A DNA stretch of 10,702 nt, taken from assembly GCA_023261345.1 (NCBI GenBank), contig JAHFPE010000011.1, positions 1 to 10,702 of the forward strand, read 5' to 3'. The position numbers were made by a program, and so were the translations under genes. Shown one piece after another: positions 1 to 6,169 of this stretch. The notes below the pieces were generated by a model. The model did not search any database and had not been told where the DNA came from. It saw nothing but the letters and a program-made list of their open reading frames with translations. Every line of letters starts with the position of its first letter. Within the stretch, counting starts at the first letter, position 1. The DNA is from Candidatus Woesearchaeota archaeon. Its GTDB lineage: Archaea; Nanobdellota; Nanobdellia; Woesearchaeales; ARS49.

Positions 1-177
1 GAAATTAATGTACCAAATGAAGTTTCTACAGTTCCCTTGGATGATTTTAAGCATGTTGCAAAAATATCTCTTGGCATTATGAAACGGCTTCCAAATGAAG
101 AACTCGCACGGCTCAAGACAAGCGAAGAATTCACGCAGTTCAAAGACATTCTACGGCGGCACAGCGTTATAAAATGA
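1..177 (+). CDS. C-terminal fragment of an unrecognised protein
   Basis: An open frame enters from the left edge and stops with TGA at 175-177, leaving 58 residues. The fragment is soluble-looking, with a charged, probably helical C-terminal half (pattern LPNEELARLKTSEEFTQF) and no cysteines, membrane segment or motif that I recognise. Its stop overlaps the start of the next gene in an ATGA arrangement, so the two are probably co-transcribed and translationally coupled. The downstream gene therefore belongs to an operon whose main part lies outside the window. Function is unknown. That it is coding is supported by the tight coupling and the sensible amino-acid composition. Confidence 0.65.
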   Translation, partial: EINVPNEVSTVPLDDFKHVAKISLGIMKRLPNEELARLKTSEEFTQFKDILRRHSVIK

Positions 178-413
178 AGATACACAAACAAATTTTTCTT
201 TTGTTGGTTCTTCTCGTAATTGTTGCGGCATGTTCAACAGAAAACACTCCTCCGCAGGCTTCAACTGGTAAGATCGCAGGAGGTCAAGGGAATGCGATCT
301 GTGTTTGTACGCAAGATTACGCTCCAGTTTGTGGAGTTGACAAAAAAACGTATTCTAACGCATGTATGGCAACGTGCGCGGGAGTGGAAACAACACCCGG
401 TAGCTGCGAGTGA
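174..413 (+). CDS. Kazal-type protease inhibitor lipoprotein
   Basis: A 79-residue exported lipoprotein. Residues 4-19 form a hydrophobic signal segment ending in the lipobox VAAC, with Cys20 as the predicted lipidated residue. Residues 21-42 are a short low-complexity linker. Residues 43-78 form one Kazal domain with all six cysteines (C43, C45, C53, C64, C68, C78) and the family core PVCGVDKKTYSNAC. Kazal domains block serine proteases by presenting a rigid loop. By alignment with the ovomucoid core (Cys-Thr-P1), the P1 residue would be Gln47. The predicted place of action is the outer face of the membrane. The ATG overlaps the upstream stop (ATGA), which fixes the start by coupling. A T5 run at 424-428, eleven bases past the stop, may end the transcript. 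The fold assignment is strong. Whether it inhibits a protease, and which one, is inference. Confidence 0.88.
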   Translation: MKIHKQIFLLLVLLVIVAACSTENTPPQASTGKIAGGQGNAICVCTQDYAPVCGVDKKTYSNACMATCAGVETTPGSCE

Positions 414-471
414 GATTTCGCGCTTTTTGGAAAAGTGCAAGTACCTAAGAACCGCCAAACCAAACTTCTCT

Positions 472-933
472 TCAGGGTATATCCTTCCACAATCCTTTTC
501 TCTCTTGTATTGCTTGATGTTCTGCTTCTTGTATCTCGAGGCGATGTTTCTCGTTGTTGGTGAAAAATTTTGCTCTCGCGACTCCTTGCGCAGCGAGAAT
601 GACGCTTATGAGTTCGTCTCCTATCCAAACATGACGAAGTAATCTGTGAAATTGGTCTTTATCTTCACTATCTGACTCAAGCACCACTTCTTTTTTGAGA
701 ACTAATAGTACAAGGAGAGTTTTTGCTTCTTGATATCCTGCTTCTCCTTTTTCTGGTGCGTTGATACCTAACAAGCGTACGCGTAGTCCTCCTTCAACAA
801 CAAGTGTGTCTCCATCTACAACTTCAGTGACAAGTTTCGTTTGTGTCGGTTTTGCTGCAGTGCACCCAACAAGCATCACAAGAGAAAATACAAGAAGAAA
901 CGAAAGAAAACCCGTTTCTGCCTGTTTTTTCAT
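472..933 (-). CDS. Staphylococcal nuclease-like lipoprotein (SNase domain)
   Basis: A 153-residue exported nuclease-like protein. Residues 8-23 form a hydrophobic signal segment with lipobox LVGC (Cys24). The SNase/thermonuclease domain spans about 33-150, with DGDT at 40-43, RLLGINAPE at 53-61 and the later HRLLRHVW at 96-103. Against staphylococcal nuclease, Asp21, Arg35, Glu43 and Arg87 have counterparts (D42, R53, E61, R97). The Asp40 position is Asn58, a change also met in other family members. Likely role: calcium-dependent cleavage of extracellular DNA or RNA, for scavenging or defence. The frame stays open to an ATG at 1014, but I chose the ATG at 931-933. It gives a proper signal peptide, and a TATA-like element lies 27 bases upstream, inside the longer frame. 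The gene converges on the Kazal gene. The preceding gene on this strand is the S16 protease. Confidence 0.85.
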   Translation of the reverse strand: MKKQAETGFLSFLLVFSLVMLVGCTAAKPTQTKLVTEVVDGDTLVVEGGLRVRLLGINAPEKGEAGYQEAKTLLVLLVLKKEVVLESDSEDKDQFHRLLRHVWIGDELISVILAAQGVARAKFFTNNEKHRLEIQEAEHQAIQERKGLWKDIP

Positions 934-955
934 GCAAGATATTTCATTTTTCTTC

Positions 956-964
956 TTTTTATGT
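956..964 (-). promoter_or_regulatory. TATA-like box for the SNase lipoprotein
   Basis: On the minus strand this reads ACATAAAAA, centred 27 bases upstream of the ATG at 933. An archaeal TATA box at that distance places initiation on the start codon, so the message would be leaderless. It also argues against the longer upstream start. Confidence 0.5.
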
Positions 965-973
965 GTTGTGTGT

Positions 974-995
974 AATTTTCCGGAAATTTTCCGGA
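974..995. repeat. Perfect 11-base tandem repeat upstream of the SNase gene
   Basis: AATTTTCCGGA occurs twice head to tail, at 974-984 and 985-995, with a TTTCCGGAAA palindrome at the first unit. The pair lies 41-62 bases upstream of the SNase ATG, just beyond its TATA-like box. This position suits a regulator-binding site. That function is inference from position and symmetry. Confidence 0.5.
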
Positions 996-1127
996 TTTTT
1001 TGAAGAATTTTCAAGAAGGACTACTACAAAGTACTCAACGCAACGCAAGATTTAAGAAGGTCTATTTTCTTTCTATTGATGAGGGGTTGGTTATTCAGTT
1101 AAATGAATTCAATTCCAAAAGTTCCAA

Positions 1128-2882
1128 TCACCTCTTTTTCCCGCGCAGGGTCCGCAAGGGCCTTGCGAGGGTTTTAATCACAAATCCGACGAGAAGTCCT
1201 GCTGCAAATCCAATGAAAAGTTTTGCGAGCGCAGGAACATACTGTGGATCATACTGTTCGTTATTTGAATTTCTTTCAGTACTTGTAGTGTTAGTTTTTG
1301 TGGTGTTCTTGTCAGGAAAATAAATATCAAGATTAGTGAATTCGAGTGCGTATTCTACAAAAAGTACAGACGTTTGACGATCAGTATTCCATAATGACTT
1401 TGCGTACTCATAATAACTATAGCCAATTAAAGGAAAAACTCCTTTTTCTTGCGAGGTCAATAAGGCGTTCTCAACTAGGCGTAATTTTAATTGAACAAGT
1501 GCTTCGAGGTCTTTTTCAGCAACTCCCAGAAGACCAATTAATGCAGCGCTCTCTGCTTTTGCTTTTGAGGCAACATATAAACAATCAATAAATTTCTTGT
1601 CTTGTTGCAATGCATACGCTTGAGAGATTTCTTCTTGCGTTCCTTGAAGTCTATCAGGAAGAATACTTGTCACATAATTGTATCGTTCTTCTGCTTGTGC
1701 GATTGCTTCTTCACAAGCAGTCGAGAGCTGCGCTACAGTGACACTATGCACATTATCTTTAGTACCAAAAAATGACGACCATTCTTGTGCGCTGGCGAGC
1801 CGTTCAATTGCGTATCCGACGCTCTCTCCTGTGACTTTTGTGAGAATTTGTTTTGCATCAGAGACTCGTTCACGAACAAGCATCATTGTTTGTAAATCGG
1901 TTATGGTTTCGATTTCTCTACTATTTAATTGTTCTTCAAATATAGTGAGTTGTTCTGTGATGTTCTTGCTACGAAGATCAAGCTCTTGTGAACTCACGTT
2001 TTGTTGTAAACGAACAAAAGCACTTACCCCTGCTCGAAAGCAATACGATGCACTTGAGTAATACTGCTCTTTTGTAAACGCCTCTGTTGCAGCATCAAGT
2101 AATTTGCGAGAAGAATTATCCTCGCCTGTCTGTTCAACTGCTCGCCTTGCTTGATCACACAAACGAACAGCAACATTTTTCATCTTTACAACGTAACTAT
2201 CTTGTGGAATAAATGTATCATTTCGTATTGGAAGTTTAAATCCTGTGACGATTTCCAGCACTTCTTGTAGTGTTGAAACTTCAAGTACAGAGACATTGAG
2301 GCCTGCTCCATATTCTGCAAGATCAGTTGTGTTTTGTGCATGACGATTTCCTTTCGGTATTAATACGGTTTTCATACCGGAACTTGCCGCACCAAGTATT
2401 TTTTCCCTAACACCTCCAACCATTCCTACAATACCTCCGCTATTAATTGTGCCAGTGATTCCAACATCAGTTCGAATTGAGAGATTTTTTAGCACTGCCG
2501 CAACCAAGACTGCTGCTGCGCTTCCAGCTGATGGTCCGCCAACAATTCCAGGAACTGCGCGTATGGAAAACAAAAAATCCTTATCTTTACAGTCAATGTC
2601 CAGTGTTTTGCATGCAACCTGTTCTGCGAATCGCAGAGAGATTTGCGTTGATTCTTTTGTTAGAGGGAACGTTTCAAGAAAAACTCTTCCAGAACCCGGC
2701 ATGATTGTGAGATGCAAGTCAGCGACGCTACCTGAAGTTACATTACCCTGTTCAGTTACTGCTAAAAGGCTAATGTGATCAGTCGAAATTCTTTCTTGTG
2801 CGAACGCAACATGAGACGCAGCTACAAAAATCCACAGAGCAAGACATAATATTACAACATAACGCGAACTATTTCTTGACAT
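1128..2882 (-). CDS. Secreted membrane-anchored Lon-like (S16) serine protease, COG1750-like
   Basis: A 584-residue protein. Residues 1-28 form a signal peptide (cut probably after AFA). A Lon-type proteolytic domain spans about 30-220. A long, probably helical region spans about 230-510. An Asn/Thr/Ser-rich stretch (about 528-545) precedes a C-terminal membrane helix (552-573) and a basic tail (RPLRTLRGKKR). The catalytic serine is Ser118 in GGPSAG and the catalytic lysine is Lys161 in GGVREK. Their spacing of 43 residues is exactly that of E. coli Lon Ser679-Lys722, and the Lon threonine is also present (ITGT). There is no AAA+ ATPase domain, so it should cut without ATP-driven unfolding, on the outer side of the membrane. 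Ten N-x-S/T sequons fit an exported glycoprotein. Two cysteines (91, 98) in the protease domain could pair. A TATA-like box lies 25 bases upstream of the ATG. The natural substrate is unknown. Confidence 0.88.
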   Translation of the reverse strand: MSRNSSRYVVILCLALWIFVAASHVAFAQERISTDHISLLAVTEQGNVTSGSVADLHLTIMPGSGRVFLETFPLTKESTQISLRFAEQVACKTLDIDCKDKDFLFSIRAVPGIVGGPSAGSAAAVLVAAVLKNLSIRTDVGITGTINSGGIVGMVGGVREKILGAASSGMKTVLIPKGNRHAQNTTDLAEYGAGLNVSVLEVSTLQEVLEIVTGFKLPIRNDTFIPQDSYVVKMKNVAVRLCDQARRAVEQTGEDNSSRKLLDAATEAFTKEQYYSSASYCFRAGVSAFVRLQQNVSSQELDLRSKNITEQLTIFEEQLNSREIETITDLQTMMLVRERVSDAKQILTKVTGESVGYAIERLASAQEWSSFFGTKDNVHSVTVAQLSTACEEAIAQAEERYNYVTSILPDRLQGTQEEISQAYALQQDKKFIDCLYVASKAKAESAALIGLLGVAEKDLEALVQLKLRLVENALLTSQEKGVFPLIGYSYYEYAKSLWNTDRQTSVLFVEYALEFTNLDIYFPDKNTTKTNTTSTERNSNNEQYDPQYVPALAKLFIGFAAGLLVGFVIKTLARPLRTLRGKKR

Positions 2883-2902
2883 GATCCAAGTCTACGCTAT
2901 CT

Positions 2903-2911
2903 GTTTTTAAG
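2903..2911 (-). promoter_or_regulatory. TATA-like box for the S16 protease gene
   Basis: On the minus strand this reads CTTAAAAAC, centred 25 bases upstream of the protease ATG (2882). That is the archaeal spacing that yields a leaderless or nearly leaderless message. No Shine-Dalgarno-like sequence precedes the start. Confidence 0.55.
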
Positions 2912-2964
2912 CATTCGGAAACAGTTACGAGTTCGCTCGAACACAGTCGATCACACAGTATACA

Positions 2965-2986
2965 CAAAAATAAATACAAAAACAGC
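2965..2986 (-). terminator. T-rich tract, probable terminator of the 3013-3648 gene
   Basis: On the minus strand, 27-48 bases past the stop, the sequence is T-rich, with T5 runs broken by single other bases (TGTTTTTGTATTTATTTTTG). Archaeal RNA polymerase terminates on such tracts without needing a hairpin. The tract lies upstream of the promoter of the next gene and would insulate the two units. Confidence 0.5.
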
Positions 2987-3012
2987 CCGATATAAAATTC
3001 GAATTCTATTCC

Positions 3013-3648
3013 TCAAACATGAGCATAAGGATTTGAAAAAAACGCCCTTCTTTTCTCCAAAACTTTTTCTGCCAAGTCTGGTTCTATAAAATTGAGGACA
3101 TTTTTTGTAATTTCCCACGCTCTATTTTTTCCTTTTTTTGAATCAGAAAGTTGAAGAATTTCTCCTCGCTTTATTCCTTCGAGTTTGTTCTCGAACAATA
3201 AACGCAAAACTTGAACGTATGAATTAAGCGCAGTTTGCGCATGCTCAATTCCCCTGTAGACGTACAATCCAATACAATCGTTCATATTCGTTAACTCAAA
3301 TAATGGAGAAGTCATTCCTCCTTCCGCGCTAAATGCAGGCGTTGCATTTGGTGTTGTGACTATGAGCATTGAATTCAATACTCCTACAAGCCGATTACCA
3401 AGAGGTATTTTTTCAAGTCGAGGATATGTTAAACATACAGTTTGCATCAATCGATGAGTTACAGTGTAGGTTGCATCTACAGAAACAGGAAGCAAAACAT
3501 TCCTCTTTCTTTTCTCAGCAATTACAAGCGCGGCCCAATCTCGATATAGTTCATTGCATTTCTCGCATTCAACACCTCGTGAATCATGCCGTGAACTAGA
3601 AAGTGTGTCTTCATATCCACAACATGGTGCAATACCCAAACGTCGCAT
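3013..3648 (-). CDS. Unrecognised cysteine-containing protein, possible N-terminal zinc knuckle
   Basis: A 211-residue protein that I do not recognise. The N-terminus has Cys9-Cys10 and, about 17 residues later, Cys28-x2-Cys31 (VECEKCNELYRDW). This could form a small zinc-binding knuckle. The rest lacks a signal peptide or membrane helix. It mixes a moderately hydrophobic middle (about residues 80-140) with a charged helical C-terminus ending in a Lys/Arg/Glu-rich segment, suggesting a cytoplasmic nucleic-acid- or protein-binding protein. The frame also allows a TTG start at 3660. I prefer the ATG at 3648 because of its codon and a weak TATA-like ATTTATCA centred about 26 bases upstream. It is transcribed divergently from topoisomerase I. 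No functional link to its neighbours is visible. Confidence 0.72.
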   Translation of the reverse strand: MRRLGIAPCCGYEDTLSSSRHDSRGVECEKCNELYRDWAALVIAEKRKRNVLLPVSVDATYTVTHRLMQTVCLTYPRLEKIPLGNRLVGVLNSMLIVTTPNATPAFSAEGGMTSPLFELTNMNDCIGLYVYRGIEHAQTALNSYVQVLRLLFENKLEGIKRGEILQLSDSKKGKNRAWEITKNVLNFIEPDLAEKVLEKRRAFFSNPYAHV

Positions 3649-3670
3649 GCATGAAAACAAACGTAACTAT

Positions 3671-3697
3671 TGATAAATCTTACGCGTATGTATAAAG
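3671..3697 (-). promoter_or_regulatory. Promoter region of the 3013-3648 gene (two TATA-like candidates)
   Basis: Two candidates lie on the minus strand. ATTTATCA at about 3671-3678 would give a leaderless message from the ATG at 3648. The better match CTTTATACATA at 3687-3697 would start RNA near 3666, leaving a leader of about 18 bases before the ATG. The sequence alone does not decide between them. Confidence 0.4.
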
Positions 3698-3773
3698 AAA
3701 CGAGGAGTAACTCATCGCTCAAAATTCATTTGCAAGTGCCAGTAGTTGCCGGCATGAATTCCAGAATGTTAAT

Positions 3774-3783
3774 CTTTTTAAAG
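3774..3783 (+). promoter_or_regulatory. TATA box for topoisomerase I
   Basis: The palindromic CTTTTTAAAG is centred 26.5 bases upstream of the ATG at 3805. Initiation is predicted at or within a base or two of the start codon, giving a leaderless message. No Shine-Dalgarno-like sequence lies before the ATG. Confidence 0.6.
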
Positions 3784-3804
3784 AATTAGACGAAAAAGCA
3801 AGAT

Positions 3805-6126
3805 ATGTACGAACTTATCATTTGTGAAAAACCAGCAGCTGCACAAAAGATTGCTCTAGCGTTAGCGGATGGTAAGCCAAAAAAAGAGACGTATCAAGGT
3901 GTGTCGTATTATACGCTTACGCATGAGGGAAAAGAAATCAAGATTGGTTCAGCAGTTGGTCACTTATTTGGTCTTGGAGAAAAATCACGAACTCGAAACT
4001 TTCAGTATCCTGTGTTTGAGATTGAGTGGCTGCCTTCATTTGAATTAAGCAAAGGGTCTTTGTACGTTAAAAAATACGTTGATTGTTTGCGAAAATTAGC
4101 TAAGGCTGCATCAACCTTCATGATTGCCTGCGATTACGATACTGAAGGAGAAGTTATTGGTCTTAATGTTGTGCGGTACATCTGCAATAGAAATGATGCG
4201 AAACGAATGAAATTTAGTACACTTACAACCAACGAACTTCAAGAATCGTACAAGAATGCATCAAAAACTCTAGATTGGGGACAGGCAGAAGCTGGAGAAA
4301 CGCGACACTTTCTAGATTTTTTTTACGGAATTAATATTTCTCGCGCACTCACAAAAGCACTTCGAACAACTGGTCTTTTTCACATCTTGAGCACAGGTCG
4401 TGTGCAAGGTCCTGCACTCAAGATCATTGTCGAGCGAGAGAAAGAAATCAAGGCGTTTATTCCAACTCCTTACTGGGAGGTTGTTCTTCATGCACAAACG
4501 CAAAAAAATAAACGTGAAGATATTGATGCGAATCACGCAAAAGGAAAGTTCTGGGAAAAAGCCAATGCTGAGAAAGTGATGCAGAATGTTGCAGAAGTAA
4601 AAGAAGGAATTGTAGAAGACATTCAAACACAATCCTTCAAGCAATCTCCTCCTCACCCATTTGATTTAACAACTCTTCAAACAGAAGCATACAAAGTATT
4701 TGGAATAAGTCCAAAATACACATCAGATATAGCGCAAGACCTGTACACGCAAGGAGTCATTTCCTACCCGCGTACAAGTTCGCATCAGCTCCCAATAAGT
4801 ATTGGATATTCAAGTATAATCTCAAGTCTTGGAAAGAATCCCAGTTACAAGGAACTTGCGAAACTTCTTTTAGAGAAAAAAAACGTCGCTCCAAATAACG
4901 GTAAAAAAACAGATCCTGCACATCCAGCAATTTATCCAACAGGTCTTCCGGCAAAAACAAAAACAGAAAGGCACGCAAAGATTTATGATCTTATTGTCAA
5001 GAGGTTTTTTGCAACTTTTGGAGAACCAGCAACAAGACAAACGCAAACAATAACAATTACTGTAAATAAAGAACCTTTTCTGGCTCAAGGGAGTAGAACA
5101 ACAATTGCTGGCTGGCACATATTCTACGCGCCGTACGTAAAGCTCGATGAGATAGAACTTCCTTCACTCAAAAAAGCAGATTTAGTCACCATAAAAGGAA
5201 TTGATATGCTATCAAAAGAAACTGCTCCTCCTCGAAGATATACTCCTGCAAGTATTATCAAGGAACTAGAAAAAAGGAATTTGGGAACAAAAGCAACCAG
5301 AGCAGATATTATTGAGACGCTATATGATCGGCAATACATCGCAGGAGAAAGTATTGCTGCAACAGAGCTTGGCATACACATTGTTGATGTCCTGAGCAAA
5401 AGAATTCCCGCGATTCTGGATGAGGAATTAACTCGGAACTTCGAACTTGATATGGATGGAATTAGAGAGAGAACGAAAAAGCCTCTTGATGTTCTGAAAG
5501 AAGCACAGACACTTCTTACAACTTCACTTAAAAAGTTCGAGTCATTTGAAAAACCAATTGGTGAAGAATTAAAGAATGTTGTTCAGGATCTAAGGCAACG
5601 CCTAGCAACAGTAGGATCATGCCCAGTTTGTAAAAAAGGAACATTGATGATTCGACGAGGAAAGTTCGGACCATTTGTTGCGTGTGATTCGTATCCAGAT
5701 TGCAAGACAACCTTCAAGCTTCCAAAAGGAAAAATTTTGATGAGTGAAGAACTCTGTACTTCTTGTAATATGAAAAAACTACTCATCTTCAAAAGAACAA
5801 GCAAGCCCAAAAGCGTGTGCATCAACATGGATTGTCCTGCCAAAAAAGTCTCATTCGATCAAAAACCATGTCCAACCTGTGGCACAGGAACTGTTGTTCT
5901 TCGCAAAAGCATTTACGGAGTTTTTGCTGGCTGCAACGCATTTCCAAAATGTAGGTTCGTTGAGCAAATAAAAAATGCAAGTGAAGGAACAACTAAACAT
6001 ACAACGCAGAAACCGCAAGCAAACAGTGCAACAAACACTCTGGCAGTTGAAAAAGTATCTGTTCAAAAGAAAAGGAAAACAAGAAGCATAAGTTCTCTAG
6101 CGATAAAGAAAACAAAAGTTCTATAA
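3805..6126 (+). CDS. topA: DNA topoisomerase I (type IA)
   Basis: A complete 773-residue type IA topoisomerase. It relaxes negative supercoils through a transient 5'-phosphotyrosine link to one DNA strand. The TOPRIM domain (about 1-150) has the acidic residues Glu8 (ICEKPAAAQKIA) and Asp110, Asp112, Glu114 (CDYDTEGE), which bind magnesium. The catalytic tyrosine is Tyr321 in GVISYPRTSS. The remaining core runs to about 590 and includes RRYTPASIIKELEKRNLGTKATRADI. Three four-cysteine zinc ribbons follow: C606/C609/C627/C633, C651/C654/C672/C677 and C689/C692/C710/C716. The protein ends in a Lys/Ser/Thr-rich basic tail (about 725-773) that probably adds DNA contacts. All key residues are present and the length is normal for archaeal members. 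Reverse gyrase is excluded by the absence of a helicase domain. It stands alone on its strand with its own TATA box and converges on the PEP synthase gene. Confidence 0.97.
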   Translation: MYELIICEKPAAAQKIALALADGKPKKETYQGVSYYTLTHEGKEIKIGSAVGHLFGLGEKSRTRNFQYPVFEIEWLPSFELSKGSLYVKKYVDCLRKLAKAASTFMIACDYDTEGEVIGLNVVRYICNRNDAKRMKFSTLTTNELQESYKNASKTLDWGQAEAGETRHFLDFFYGINISRALTKALRTTGLFHILSTGRVQGPALKIIVEREKEIKAFIPTPYWEVVLHAQTQKNKREDIDANHAKGKFWEKANAEKVMQNVAEVKEGIVEDIQTQSFKQSPPHPFDLTTLQTEAYKVFGISPKYTSDIAQDLYTQGVISYPRTSSHQLPISIGYSSIISSLGKNPSYKELAKLLLEKKNVAPNNGKKTDPAHPAIYPTGLPAKTKTERHAKIYDLIVKRFFATFGEPATRQTQTITITVNKEPFLAQGSRTTIAGWHIFYAPYVKLDEIELPSLKKADLVTIKGIDMLSKETAPPRRYTPASIIKELEKRNLGTKATRADIIETLYDRQYIAGESIAATELGIHIVDVLSKRIPAILDEELTRNFELDMDGIRERTKKPLDVLKEAQTLLTTSLKKFESFEKPIGEELKNVVQDLRQRLATVGSCPVCKKGTLMIRRGKFGPFVACDSYPDCKTTFKLPKGKILMSEELCTSCNMKKLLIFKRTSKPKSVCINMDCPAKKVSFDQKPCPTCGTGTVVLRKSIYGVFAGCNAFPKCRFVEQIKNASEGTTKHTTQKPQANSATNTLAVEKVSVQKKRKTRSISSLAIKKTKVL

Positions 6127-6144
6127 AAATCTAATTCATAAAAA
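6125..6144 (-). terminator. T-run pair downstream of PEP synthase
   Basis: On the minus strand two T5 runs (6144-6140 and 6129-6125) lie 26-45 bases past the PEP synthase stop, with A/T-rich sequence between. This fits an archaeal oligo-T terminator. The second run overlaps the last codons of topA on the other strand. Confidence 0.45.
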
Positions 6145-6169
6145 GAAACTCCGTTGTGCAATGAAATAA

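Noticed and set aside
220..642. 140-codon plus-strand frame over the Kazal and SNase genes
   Set aside because: It overlaps two convincing genes in other frames and its translation resembles no protein.
974..995. Start of a CRISPR or satellite array
   Set aside because: There are only two 11-base units and no spacers; it reads better as a promoter-adjacent site.
934..1014. Upstream extension of the SNase gene to the ATG at 1014
   Set aside because: It would place 27 Lys-rich residues before the signal peptide and make the TATA-like box and the 11-base tandem repeat coding.
2924..2942. Hairpin CGAG-TTCG-CTCG upstream of the S16 protease promoter
   Set aside because: The stem is only four base pairs plus a bulged extension, it is upstream of the TATA box and so probably not transcribed with the protease, and it could be chance.
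3649..3660. TTG start at 3660 for the unrecognised gene
   Set aside because: It would add only four residues; the nearby ATG at 3648 is the simpler start, though the TTG cannot be excluded.
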